28,167 nucleotides of DNA, taken from the IMG/VR virus record IMGVR_UViG_3300030060_003508, positions 8,247-36,413 of that record; one strand, written 5' to 3'. Source of the stretch: a virus. Both the position numbers and the translations under genes were made by a program. Below, piece after piece: positions 1 to 7,716 of the stretch (position 1 is the first letter of the stretch; each line of letters begins with the position of its first letter). The notes below the pieces were generated by a model. The model searched no databases. It was not told the origin of the DNA and saw only the letters and a program-made list of their open reading frames with translations.

Positions 1-171
1 CTTCGTTCTAGAAAACGATTTAGTAAGTGGATAAATAAGAGAGAAGAAGAGGATTTAGATCTGATTAAACAGTATTTTAATTATTCAAACGAAAAAGCAA
101 AAGAGTCAATTCGTGTTTTGACTGAAGAACAGATTCAGTCTATCCGGGAATTCTACAATTATGGTGGATAA
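1..171 (+). CDS. 62: Clamp-loader small subunit gp62, C-terminal part (partial)
   Basis: Open from the first base to TAA at 169-171, giving the last 56 residues of a protein whose start lies outside the window. The fragment opens with RSRKRFSKW and continues as a charged helical segment ending in FYNYGG. In T4-like phages gp62 and gp44 form the clamp loader that places the gp45 sliding clamp on DNA for gp43 polymerase. The KRFSKW stretch resembles a KRYGKW stretch I recall from T4 gp62. Its position immediately before regA is the conserved T4 order 45-44-62-regA. The identification rests mostly on gene order plus this short similarity. Confidence 0.72.
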   Translation, partial: LRSRKRFSKWINKREEEDLDLIKQYFNYSNEKAKESIRVLTEEQIQSIREFYNYGG

Positions 172-183
172 AATATCAAAAAG

Positions 184-191
184 CATAAATA
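184..191 (+). promoter_or_regulatory. Late-promoter-like octamer upstream of regA
   Basis: CATAAATA differs by one base from the T4 late promoter core TATAAATA and lies in the 56-base gap between gp62 and regA. The 12-mer AAAGCATAAATA containing it (180-191) recurs exactly at 18228-18239, also at a gene junction. The genome is AT-rich, so chance is possible for one copy, but the shared 12-mer at two junctions is less expected. Confidence 0.35.
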
Positions 192-213
192 CCATGAATG
201 ATTCGAAATATGT

Positions 214-230
214 AAAGGTGAATTATCATG
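214..230 (+). promoter_or_regulatory. regA translation-initiation region, possible RegA autoregulatory site
   Basis: The ribosome binding site AAAGGTG followed by AATTATC and the regA ATG fixes the start at 228. This 17-base stretch matches the initiation region at 24013-24029 at 15 of 17 positions. T4 RegA represses its own mRNA and others by binding AU-rich sequence around the start codon, so this is a candidate operator. That role is inference. Confidence 0.4.
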
Positions 231-635
231 GAAGAAGATTATGTAGACTTACAACCAAGTGATTTGTTAGAGGTTACTCTCAAGGAACCAGATGATTTTC
301 TTAAAGTTAGAGAGACCTTAACAAGAATTGGTATATCGTCAAAGAAAGAGAAAAAGTTATGGCAATCTTGTCATATACTACACAAACGTGGTAAGTACTA
401 TATTGTCCACTTCAAAGAACTATTTGCACTTGACGGATTACCAACCAACTTATCTGATAACGATATTTTTAGAAGAAACACCATTGCTGATTTGCTAGAG
501 GAGTGGGGTCTTGTCGATATAGTGGACAAGGATCCCGACGATGAACGGGTGCCTATTCATCATTTAAAAATAATTCCGTATCGGGATAAGGGAGATTGGG
601 AACTGTGTCCCAAGTACCACATAGGTAAAAAATAA
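228..635 (+). CDS. regA: RegA translational repressor of early genes
   Basis: The 135-residue protein matches T4 RegA (122 aa) along its length: DFLKVRETLTRIG, the block LWQSCHILHKRGKYYIVHFKE, LLEEWGLVDIV and the C-terminal CPKYHIG all have direct counterparts in T4. RegA binds AU-rich ribosome-binding regions of phage early mRNAs and blocks initiation, tuning the levels of replication proteins. The start is supported by AAAGGTG seven bases upstream. It follows gp62 as in T4. In T4 gene 43 comes next; here the polymerase is 19.5 kb further on, with a glycan-type gene cassette starting 6 bases after the regA stop. The N-terminus is about ten residues longer than in T4. Confidence 0.95.
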   Translation: MEEDYVDLQPSDLLEVTLKEPDDFLKVRETLTRIGISSKKEKKLWQSCHILHKRGKYYIVHFKELFALDGLPTNLSDNDIFRRNTIADLLEEWGLVDIVDKDPDDERVPIHHLKIIPYRDKGDWELCPKYHIGKK

Positions 636-638
636 ATA
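631..638 (+). promoter_or_regulatory. ATAAATA motif at the regA/cassette junction
   Basis: AATAAATA spans the regA stop codon and sits directly before the first cassette gene. It resembles the T4-like late core (T/A)ATAAATA. The run of A around it (LysLys codons then TAA) makes chance likely. Reported because it marks the left edge of the inserted cassette. Confidence 0.2.
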
Positions 639-641
639 AGA

Positions 642-1370
642 ATGAATATAATGAAACTAGTGATAAAATTTCCAACTCGAAGTAGACCCCATAAATTTAA
701 GCCTCTCCTAGATAAGTACATTGATTTCTTATCTGGTAAACATGACATCAGATTCGTTATCACAATGGACGATGACGATGAGACTATGAACAATGATGAC
801 ATCAAGTCTTTCATTGAAAATCATAAGTCAAACGGTATCGATATCGTTTATCACTACGGGCAATCCAAGACGAAGATTGAAGCGTGTAACGCTAATCTAG
901 ATGGTGAATCTGGTGATGTTTTGCTTTTGATCTCTGATGATATGGTTCCGGTGACTAGGAACTATGATGATATCATTTATCAGAATTATCAAGAAGTGTT
1001 CCCAGACTACAGTGGTGCTATTAAGTTTAACGATGGACTTCGTGGTGATAATCTAATGACACTCCCGTGTCTTGGATGGAAGTTGTACGAGTCGTTTGGT
1101 TATGTCTATCACCCAGATTATGAATCTCTATACTGCGATAATGAACAGACTCAGGCCTGTGCCATGATTGGCAAACTGGCCGTAAGTGGTATTTGTATTA
1201 TCCAACACCAGTGGATGTCTTCCGAGGATGAAAGAGCCGATGAACTCCACAAAAGAAATGAAAGTTTCTACGATAGAGATCATAAGGTATTTGAGGAAAG
1301 AATGTCTCGTAAATTTGAAACAGATGTATTAGAGGAGAAACTCCGTGAGAAACTATTGCACACTATCTGA
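642..1370 (+). CDS. GT-A fold glycosyltransferase (GT2-like)
   Basis: First gene of the cassette, 242 residues. It opens with a beta-strand plus PTRSRP typical of GT2-like enzymes. An acidic DDDD run follows near residues 42-46, and a SDD motif near 98-100 is preceded by a hydrophobic strand (VLLLI), the usual place of the metal-binding DxD. The donor and acceptor are not predictable. The N-terminal half resembles the first domain of the two-domain transferase at 22623-24014 (PT near the start, then GDD after a hydrophobic strand). The start could be ATG 642 or ATG 651; neither has a good Shine-Dalgarno. The 3' end overlaps the next gene by 26 bases. No signal peptide or membrane segment. Confidence 0.7.
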   Translation: MNIMKLVIKFPTRSRPHKFKPLLDKYIDFLSGKHDIRFVITMDDDDETMNNDDIKSFIENHKSNGIDIVYHYGQSKTKIEACNANLDGESGDVLLLISDDMVPVTRNYDDIIYQNYQEVFPDYSGAIKFNDGLRGDNLMTLPCLGWKLYESFGYVYHPDYESLYCDNEQTQACAMIGKLAVSGICIIQHQWMSSEDERADELHKRNESFYDRDHKVFEERMSRKFETDVLEEKLREKLLHTI

Positions 1371-2202
1371 CAGTAACTATCTCACGTTCGGTAAAGCACT
1401 AATCAAATCATTAATAGAATCCAGCAGTGAAGATTTTGTTTTATATTACTTGTGTATAGATGATGCTTGTTACGATGAACTGGTAGATTATGATCCCAGA
1501 GTTGTCCCTGTCAAACTTGAAGAGGTTCTTTCTAAGTACCTAACGTTAGAATCATACAAAAATAACAACGCATACAATGCCTTTTGTTGGACTTTGGCTT
1601 CTGGTTTTTCTAGATACCTTCTTGAACAAAAGAACTTGGATTCTATTTTCTACATCGACTCTGATATATTCTTTTACCAAGACCCCAAACTCATCTTCGA
1701 TGAGATTGGTGATCGAAGTGTAGGTATCATCCGTCACCGTCACAACACATCTGTCTCTGTAGATGGTGAGTTTAATGTCGGGGTTGTGTACTTCAAGAAT
1801 GATGAGGATGGATTGGGTTGCCTTCAGTGGTGGAACGATGCCATCATTCTGGGGACTAACCCCGAACTTGCAACATGTGGAGATCAGAAATACCTTGAGG
1901 GTTTTATTCCAAGGTTCGGAGACTCCGTTTGTGTGATTGATGAAACTATTGCCCACGGTGCGCCTTGGAACTTCAGACTATATGTCTATGATTATTTTGA
2001 TCAAGATGGTTCTGTTGTTTGGGGTGATAAGAGGCAACCTCTTGTGTTCAATCATTTCTCTAAATTTGGTTACACCGAAGATGGTAGAATATGGCCCGAC
2101 CGAGGGGCATATGGTGTTCATACTATGGGTGGTGCTGTTTATGGTATACCGTCCGTTCAGAAAATGTATATTGATTATGATAGGGTGTTAAAAGAATGTT
2201 GA
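1345..2202 (+). CDS. Glycosyltransferase, GT8/GT77-like nucleotide-diphospho-sugar transferase
   Basis: 285 residues from a GTG start. AGGAG about eight bases upstream and the N-terminus NYCTLSDSNYLTFG, which is the usual opening of this family, both support GTG over later starts. The DxD motif is FYIDSDIFF at about residues 102-110, the predicted metal/nucleotide-sugar site. A conserved FNVGVVYFKN block near 140-150 and the GDQKYLE block near 180 follow the family pattern of substrate-binding motifs. The protein is soluble and probably acts in the cytoplasm. The coding region begins inside the previous gene and its stop overlaps the aminotransferase start by seven bases, so translation is coupled. 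The donor sugar is unknown. Confidence 0.78.
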   Translation: MRNYCTLSDSNYLTFGKALIKSLIESSSEDFVLYYLCIDDACYDELVDYDPRVVPVKLEEVLSKYLTLESYKNNNAYNAFCWTLASGFSRYLLEQKNLDSIFYIDSDIFFYQDPKLIFDEIGDRSVGIIRHRHNTSVSVDGEFNVGVVYFKNDEDGLGCLQWWNDAIILGTNPELATCGDQKYLEGFIPRFGDSVCVIDETIAHGAPWNFRLYVYDYFDQDGSVVWGDKRQPLVFNHFSKFGYTEDGRIWPDRGAYGVHTMGGAVYGIPSVQKMYIDYDRVLKEC

Positions 2203-3146
2203 ATCTATTTGAATTTGATAATCATGTGATCGACACATCTGAGTTTGATCACTTCCTTCATGGACAGATCGTAAAAGATTTTGAACAAGAGATCTGTGAG
2301 TATGTTGGGGCGAAGTATGCTGCATCTTTTTTCAGTGCTTCGTATGCCTTGTATTCTATAATGAACAGTAAGGTCATACAAACCCCGGAGTCTATTTCCA
2401 TACCTTCCATGATTCCGGCTGTTGTGCCTAATCTTTTGGCTGATGCTGGTAAGAAAATTAAATTTACATCGGATGTTGATTGGGTTGGTAACTCTTACAT
2501 TCTAACTGATGGTATAGTAGATTCTGCTCAACGTCTAGACAGAAATCAGTTTGCGAATGAATGTGAACCAGATGACCTCATGGTGTTCTCTATGTACCCA
2601 ACCAAACCTTTACCGTCTTTAGATGGTGGTATCGTTGTGTCTAACAATAAAGAGAAGATTAATGACCTGAAGAGTCTGAGTTTCTATGGAATGGAGTATG
2701 CAGAGGATTCTTGGAGTAGGGTACAGAAACAGGTTGGGTTCAAGGCATACATGTCAACCATGCAGGCGACCATCGCTTCCAGAAACCTAAAGAACTTGGA
2801 TTCAAGGTACGAACGTATCGATGAGATTCGAGATAAATATAACAGTGAATTCGGATTGGAAAATACCAGTCGTCATTTGTATAGGATTCATGTTGAGAAT
2901 AATGTAGAGGCTATTCCATACTTCAAAGAAAAGGGAATAGTTACTGGAATACATTACACACCTCAACACCTGAATCCAGTGTTTGCAGAATACAATGACT
3001 TACATGAAGAATTCTTTTTCCATGAGATGGTGACGATACCATCGAGAACAACTTTGTCAATTCCTCTACACGATAAGTTGACAGATGAACAGGTTCGGTA
3101 TATAATGAAGACCGTGAAGGAAAGTAAATGCCTAATAAAAATGTAA
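2196..3146 (+). CDS. DegT/DnrJ/EryC1/StrS-type PLP sugar aminotransferase
   Basis: 316 residues, shorter than the usual 360-400. The fold family is recognised by FEQEICEYVGAKYAASF near the N-terminus, DSAQ with Asp109 (pyridine-nitrogen partner of PLP), and MYPTKPLPSLDGG with Lys137 as the expected Schiff-base lysine. The C-terminal domain is present (GIHYTPQHLNP, LSIPLH, then a final helix), so this looks functional. It overlaps the preceding gene, and the ketoisomerase gene begins 19 bases before its stop. The pair matches the FdtA/FdtB or QdtA/QdtB logic: isomerise dTDP-4-keto-6-deoxyglucose to the 3-keto sugar, then aminate C3. The dTDP-sugar supply (RmlA, RmlB) is not in the window and would come from the host. 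Confidence 0.85.
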   Translation: MLNLFEFDNHVIDTSEFDHFLHGQIVKDFEQEICEYVGAKYAASFFSASYALYSIMNSKVIQTPESISIPSMIPAVVPNLLADAGKKIKFTSDVDWVGNSYILTDGIVDSAQRLDRNQFANECEPDDLMVFSMYPTKPLPSLDGGIVVSNNKEKINDLKSLSFYGMEYAEDSWSRVQKQVGFKAYMSTMQATIASRNLKNLDSRYERIDEIRDKYNSEFGLENTSRHLYRIHVENNVEAIPYFKEKGIVTGIHYTPQHLNPVFAEYNDLHEEFFFHEMVTIPSRTTLSIPLHDKLTDEQVRYIMKTVKESKCLIKM

Positions 3147-3565
3147 ATGATGTTTCGTTCTATAACACCAAAACCGTAGTTGATCCGACCGGAAATCTAT
3201 GTCCCATCGAGTCATCGAGAGATGTTCCCTTTGATATTAAGAGAATTTTTTATGTGTACGGTGTAAGTGATAAAGATACTAGAGGTCAACATGCACATTA
3301 CAAGACAGAACAACTTCTAATTTGTTTGTCTGGTAAGGTTGAAGTTGTGTGTAAGGACGGTCTTAAAGAATCTAGATTTTTGTTGGAGTCTCCTCAACAG
3401 ACTTTGTACATACCAGAAATGATTTGGGATGAACAGGTTTATAGGACAGAAGACTCTGTTCTTTTGGTCCTGTCGAGTACACTGTACGACCCATCTGATT
3501 ACATTCATGATTGGGATCAGTTCAAACGACTGAAAGAAACAACAAATGAAAATTTTAATACCTGA
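3128..3565 (+). CDS. Sugar 3,4-ketoisomerase, FdtA/QdtA (WxcM-like cupin)
   Basis: 145 residues, the normal length for FdtA/QdtA. The cupin signature RGQHAH (residues 52-57) followed by EQLLICLSGKVEV is the characteristic active-site strand; the two histidines correspond to the catalytic histidines of this family. The family converts dTDP-4-keto-6-deoxyglucose to the 3-keto isomer before C3 amination. Its coding region overlaps the end of the aminotransferase gene, with AAGGAAAG as ribosome binding site, and the two proteins are probably made in coordinated amounts. The stop overlaps the next start by 20 bases. The exact stereochemistry of the product (galacto or gluco) cannot be told by eye. 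Confidence 0.87.
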   Translation: MPNKNVNDVSFYNTKTVVDPTGNLCPIESSRDVPFDIKRIFYVYGVSDKDTRGQHAHYKTEQLLICLSGKVEVVCKDGLKESRFLLESPQQTLYIPEMIWDEQVYRTEDSVLLVLSSTLYDPSDYIHDWDQFKRLKETTNENFNT

Positions 3566-4331
3566 CGCTGGCACTCATTGTGGTGATACCTTTAGAGAAC
3601 TCGTTGGTATCTGGAAAGAGTGGGATCTATGTGAAGTGGAGAGTAGTCCGGATGATTTTTGTTGGGCAGGAACTCACGGTGATGTGATTCTGTACGACTA
3701 TCCTAGACTTGACGACAGACACGTTCCATCTTTCAATAAAGGATTGTTTGGTAATACGGTTCCCGATCATCCATCATGTCATGCTTGGATTTTTTGGGCA
3801 AGAAGCCCCAGACGATTACTAGAAGCTAGAAAGAAACCCTTAAAGCCATATAAACTCAGAGAAATAGAGTCTATATTTTTAGGCAAGATCGAAAACAATG
3901 TGCAAGACGGTAACAGAAGAAATCGTGACTGGTCATCTGCTGGTATAGAATTGTTTCACTGCCCAGTGGACAGACCCGGACCGGATCATTATCCCTTCAC
4001 CAAAGAGGAGTATCTGGAGAAACTGAGGGATTCTCGTTTTGGTTTATGTCTTGCTGGATATGGTCCTAAGTGTAATAGAGAGATTGAACTTCTTGGTATG
4101 GGTGTGGTGCCTTTGTTTGCTCCTGAAGTTGACAACACATACCACGATCCCCTGATCGAAGGTGTTCATTTTCTTAGAGTGAATGACCCCAGCGAAGTCA
4201 AACAGGTTATAAACTCCATCGACGAAAAACGATGGGAGAGAATGGCTCGATCGGGACAAGAATGGTATGATCGAAACGCATCCCCGGCCGGATCATTTTT
4301 AGTTACAAAAAAAATACTGGAGTCGTTATGA
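3546..4331 (+). CDS. Exostosin-like (GT47/GT-B type) glycosyltransferase
   Basis: 261 residues. The recognisable part is the C-terminal half: LRDSRFGLCLAGYGP at about 160-174 then REIELLGMGVVPLF at about 178-191. This is the nucleotide-sugar binding pattern of exostosin/GT47 and related GT-B transferases, where an Arg-Glu pair and a 'small number of conspicuous persons' logic (old and visible acceptor) are conserved. A C-terminal helix with EWYDRN follows. No membrane anchor is present, unlike eukaryotic exostosins. It overlaps its neighbours at both ends (20 and 4 bases). The donor is unknown; fucosyltransferase-like GT10 is an alternative family. Confidence 0.62.
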   Translation: MKILIPDAGTHCGDTFRELVGIWKEWDLCEVESSPDDFCWAGTHGDVILYDYPRLDDRHVPSFNKGLFGNTVPDHPSCHAWIFWARSPRRLLEARKKPLKPYKLREIESIFLGKIENNVQDGNRRNRDWSSAGIELFHCPVDRPGPDHYPFTKEEYLEKLRDSRFGLCLAGYGPKCNREIELLGMGVVPLFAPEVDNTYHDPLIEGVHFLRVNDPSEVKQVINSIDEKRWERMARSGQEWYDRNASPAGSFLVTKKILESL

Positions 4332-5008
4332 TAAATGTTATACTTACAGTTTGGAAACGTAATAATCTAGAGGATCAACTACGAGCTATTTACGATCAAA
4401 CAGCAGACATCTCAGATGTTTATGTGTATCAAAACGAGTCTCATATAGACATAACATATCTGAAGGACAAGTATAATTTCAAACATGTTCATTCAAAGGA
4501 TATGAATTTTAAGTTTCATGGAAGGTTTACACTCCCATTACTTTTCACTTCAAAGTACACTGCAATTTTTGATGATGATACCATTCCAAATCCAAAATGG
4601 TTGGAACATTGTATCAAAGTTTCAGACGAAAGAAATTGCATAGTCGGTGGTAACGGCAGAAACTATAGTGGCAGAGGTGATCGAGATTGTTGTGGTGGAA
4701 ATGAAGATGTTGCTGTTGATATAGTTGGTCATTGTTGGTTCTTCAAGACAGAATGGATTCATTATATGTGGAGAGAATCGGCACCAACATTTGATAACGG
4801 TGAGGACATTCATTTCTGTGCTTCTTGTAAGATTCATGGAAATATTGATTCATACTACCCATCTGGCCTGGACCCAGAGACTTGGGGTGATGTGAAACAG
4901 ATGCAGTATGGTATTGACGAACATGCCTCTTGGAGAAAATCAGAACACACACCCATGAGAAATAAACTATATGAACATTGGATGTCAAAGGGGTGGACTA
5001 CAAGATGA
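4328..5008 (+). CDS. GT-A glycosyltransferase (GT2-like)
   Basis: 226 residues. It begins with a Rossmann-type strand (INVILTVWKR) and has the acidic metal motif IFDDDTIPNPKWLE with Asp82-Asp84, followed by a long insert and HCWFFKTEWI near 145. A FDNGEDIHFC stretch near 160-170 could hold the catalytic acid (ED after a Gly). These are features of GT2 and GT64-like inverting or retaining transferases; the precise family is uncertain. The ATGA junction with the upstream gene and the ATGA junction downstream place it firmly in the same transcription unit. Confidence 0.7.
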   Translation: MINVILTVWKRNNLEDQLRAIYDQTADISDVYVYQNESHIDITYLKDKYNFKHVHSKDMNFKFHGRFTLPLLFTSKYTAIFDDDTIPNPKWLEHCIKVSDERNCIVGGNGRNYSGRGDRDCCGGNEDVAVDIVGHCWFFKTEWIHYMWRESAPTFDNGEDIHFCASCKIHGNIDSYYPSGLDPETWGDVKQMQYGIDEHASWRKSEHTPMRNKLYEHWMSKGWTTR

Positions 5009-5697
5009 TTGTGATACCACATTTTCCAAATGGCCGGTTTGGTAATCGTGTTCTTTATTATAACAACATGAGGCAGTTAGCTGCGAAACATAATGTGGGA
5101 TACAGGTCACCTCCGTGGGAAGGTGATTCTGTTTTTAACATATCGAATGATGTTCGAGATAATACAAACTGGAAAATAATGGATCCGTGTCTTGGTGAAA
5201 AGTTTTTCTCAGATCGACATGTTCCCACCAGAGAAATATTCAAGTTGAAGAACATGTTTACCGTACCTGAAAATTCTTTAGCGGTTCACTTTAGAGGGAC
5301 TGACTTCCATTCGTGGAATCCTGAAGCGGTTTTAGATGTTGATTACTATTTGAATGCAATAGAAGAGTATGGGGACACCGAAACTTATTACTTGTTCACA
5401 GACGATAGAGAGTTAGAGTCCTACGCCAGAGTGATTAGACATTTACATACAAAGGGTAAAACTATTGTATTTGGTTCTCCCGGTTCCGTACTAGACGATT
5501 TCAATCTAATGTGTCGATGTGACGGTATCATTTCTAGTCCGTCTACATTTGCAATTTCCGCTGGGTTTATTGGTAAGCACAAGAAAATTATACATTCAGA
5601 AAAGTGGATAAATAGTAGAGTCGCAGTCGATGATAAGTTCTGGGTCGATTTGAAAAATGGTGGCAATGAAGATTATTCGTTATGGAGATTGGTATAA
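5005..5697 (+). CDS. GT11-like fucosyltransferase
   Basis: 230 residues from ATG 5005, which overlaps the upstream TGA (ATGA). An in-frame TTG at 4978 is rejected because the family N-terminus begins at the ATG. Motifs in order: NGRFGNRV (9-16), equivalent to the GxLGNQ motif of alpha-1,2-fucosyltransferases; VHFRGTDF (94-101), the HxRxGD GDP-fucose binding motif; LFTDD near 130; and SSPSTFAISAG near 187. The protein is likely a soluble transferase using GDP-fucose or a related GDP-sugar. No GDP-fucose synthesis genes are present in the window. It is paralogous in motif order to the protein at 10406-11236. Confidence 0.82.
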   Translation: MIVIPHFPNGRFGNRVLYYNNMRQLAAKHNVGYRSPPWEGDSVFNISNDVRDNTNWKIMDPCLGEKFFSDRHVPTREIFKLKNMFTVPENSLAVHFRGTDFHSWNPEAVLDVDYYLNAIEEYGDTETYYLFTDDRELESYARVIRHLHTKGKTIVFGSPGSVLDDFNLMCRCDGIISSPSTFAISAGFIGKHKKIIHSEKWINSRVAVDDKFWVDLKNGGNEDYSLWRLV

Positions 5698-6245
5698 TGT
5701 CAAGTGTTAGTGTAAGTTCAGAATATTTTAAAGGTAAGTCTTTTGATTTGGTCGTTGAGATAGGTACTAGATTTGGTGAGAGTACAATTCATTTACTCGA
5801 ATCGTGTAACATTAAGAAATTAGTAACGATTGATCCTTTCCTCCAATACGATGATTTCAAACATGATGGTGCATGGCAAATAGCAACAGATGAAACTTAT
5901 GAAAAAACTAAACAGTTATTGTCTAAATATGAAAATTTAGAATTGGTTCGTAAACTAAGTTCTGATGCTGTTGAAATTTTTGAAGATGAGAGTATTGATT
6001 TTATCTTTATTGATGGGAACCACTCTTATGAATATGTAACGAAGGATCTAGAAGATTATTACCCCAAAGTTAAAACTGGGGGCATATTGTGTGGTGATGA
6101 TTATTTTATGAATGCGAGTGGTTATGGTGGTAGAAAAATGGTGCAAGAAGCGGTGAATGATTTTGCAATGAAAAATTCTTTAGAATTACACACACAAGGC
6201 ACTCACGGTGGTTACCCCAAAAATTGGGTGATAATTAAAAAATGA
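5697..6245 (+). CDS. Class I SAM-dependent methyltransferase (Methyltransf_24-like)
   Basis: 182 residues. ATG 5697 shares a base with the upstream TAA (TAATG), with GGAG nine bases before it; an upstream in-frame ATG at 5682 is less likely. The SAM-binding loop is EIGTRFGEST (21-30), followed by LVTIDPF with the ribose-binding acidic residue. FIDGNHSYEYV (104-114) is the hallmark of the Methyltransf_24/TylF-like group, which includes sugar and hydroxyl O-methyltransferases. In context it probably methylates a sugar hydroxyl of the glycan made by its neighbours. The gene is AT-rich compared with the DNA polymerase gene. Confidence 0.8.
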   Translation: MSSVSVSSEYFKGKSFDLVVEIGTRFGESTIHLLESCNIKKLVTIDPFLQYDDFKHDGAWQIATDETYEKTKQLLSKYENLELVRKLSSDAVEIFEDESIDFIFIDGNHSYEYVTKDLEDYYPKVKTGGILCGDDYFMNASGYGGRKMVQEAVNDFAMKNSLELHTQGTHGGYPKNWVIIKK

Positions 6246-7009
6246 TATATTTAAAAACGTACATGTACGCCCCGCATGAACTTGAGTTCATTATTACTAA
6301 CTTGGAAGAGTGTTATGATCATATCGACAAGATGATTGTCTGTGAGTTCAACATCAATCACACTGGAGTCAAGAGGGAATATGAGTTTTTAGATCTGAAA
6401 GATCGCATTCCAGAACACCTCCGTGATAAATTAGATTATCATGCGTGTGATGTCTATGATGTTACCGCGAGGGCTTATGAAGATGAACCTGCTATTCATA
6501 GGGTGAACGAACCAGTCATGCGTAGTTGGTTTACGAAGTTGTACGACTTTAACGATAATGATATTATCATATCGATTGATGCCGATGAAATAATTTATGG
6601 TGATAAGATTCCGTACATCGTAGATCAAGTGAATAACAACGGAGTCGTATCTTTAAAGATGAGGCAGTTCTTCTATAAGAAGACATACCTATGGGAAAAC
6701 CTCACATTTAAATCTGCTATTGCTTGTTTGTTTAGAAACATTCAACCGAAGTATCCAAACAACTGGAGAGACATTGGTGTGTTGACGGATCAGTTTGTTG
6801 GTTGTCATTTTTCTTGGTGTATGACCCCAAAAGAAATGGTTCACAAGTTGGACACATACAGTCATCCTCAGTATAGGTTTTGTTCAGATGAAAAGTTACT
6901 AGAGGATGCAATTGAAAATAAGAAGTATCCATTTGATGATGGAACACAGTTTGATATCAGGGAACTTGAACCTGATGATTTGATAATTCCAGTGAGTATG
7001 AGAAAATGA
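6242..7009 (+). CDS. GT17-like glycosyltransferase
   Basis: 255 residues. The start FLKTYMYAPHELEF-type N-terminus, the metal motif ISIDADEIIYG (about 110-120) and the following LKMRQFFYKKTYLWEN block match the GT17 family (the MGAT3 bisecting GlcNAc transferase family), whose bacterial and phage members are common in surface-glycan clusters. GCHFSWCMTP near 188-197 is another family-type block. It overlaps both neighbours by four bases (ATGA). The donor is probably a UDP-sugar by family; the acceptor is unknown. Confidence 0.75.
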   Translation: MIYLKTYMYAPHELEFIITNLEECYDHIDKMIVCEFNINHTGVKREYEFLDLKDRIPEHLRDKLDYHACDVYDVTARAYEDEPAIHRVNEPVMRSWFTKLYDFNDNDIIISIDADEIIYGDKIPYIVDQVNNNGVVSLKMRQFFYKKTYLWENLTFKSAIACLFRNIQPKYPNNWRDIGVLTDQFVGCHFSWCMTPKEMVHKLDTYSHPQYRFCSDEKLLEDAIENKKYPFDDGTQFDIRELEPDDLIIPVSMRK

Positions 7010-7716
7010 AGTCTGTTATAATAATAGGAAAAGGCCCTAGTATCCTTAAGGTTAATTCTGATTATGTGAAAACATTTGATGATGTCGTAATATGCAACCT
7101 TCCCGTTTGGGGTGGGTATGAAAAACACATACCAAAAAAAGCAGATATACAATTTACAAATAACTCAACACCAAGATTTTCTCATGAAGATTTGAAGGAG
7201 TTGGGTTTGAGAAAAATAGTAAATACTTGTCCAACTGGAAAACTAAATAATTTGCCCAACTATTATGATTCTCTTGATGTAGTTTATCCATCTTATGAAT
7301 TGGGTTATATAAAAAACCGACAAACTATTACGTTTAAAGACTCTTTAGGTAATCTGTTCGACCCATCTACCGGGGTTATTGCGTTTTCTTATATTGTAGA
7401 TACGAAGGAATATGAGAAAATTTCTATGGTTGGTTTTGATTTACTGAACAGGGGAGACCGAGCGTACTACTTTGAACCAAACGAGATGCAATCAAATCTT
7501 CGTTATCTTTTTAATAATGGCACAATTATTGAAAATGGGTTTGTCTATAATCAAGAGAATGGACACGACCACCATGCCTTGGAATATATAATGGAGAAGA
7601 TCGAGAACAATCCATCTGTATCCTTTGAGTTTACTACTACTAGTGATACACTGATTGATTCATTGAATAAATATAAGAATGTTTCTTTTATAGAAAGTGT
7701 TTATAATGATAATTGA
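7006..7716 (+). CDS. Candidate GT42-type sialyltransferase
   Basis: 236 residues. The N-terminus VIIIGKGPSI (4-13) is the CMP-binding GxGPS loop seen in GT42 (Campylobacter Cst) and related sialyltransferases. DPSTGVIAFSYI (119-130) corresponds to the conserved S/TG helix start that contacts CMP, followed by SMVGFDLL (140-147) in the place of the 'SGIDF' strand. A histidine-rich GHDHHALEYI (186-195) falls where Cst-II carries its catalytic His188 followed by an ALEFL helix. This is recognised from motif order, not an alignment. The downstream genes for a CMP-nonulosonate make the assignment attractive. A DUF115-type transferase is the alternative. ATGA overlap upstream; the gene is visibly AT-rich. 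Confidence 0.58.
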   Translation: MKSVIIIGKGPSILKVNSDYVKTFDDVVICNLPVWGGYEKHIPKKADIQFTNNSTPRFSHEDLKELGLRKIVNTCPTGKLNNLPNYYDSLDVVYPSYELGYIKNRQTITFKDSLGNLFDPSTGVIAFSYIVDTKEYEKISMVGFDLLNRGDRAYYFEPNEMQSNLRYLFNNGTIIENGFVYNQENGHDHHALEYIMEKIENNPSVSFEFTTTSDTLIDSLNKYKNVSFIESVYNDN

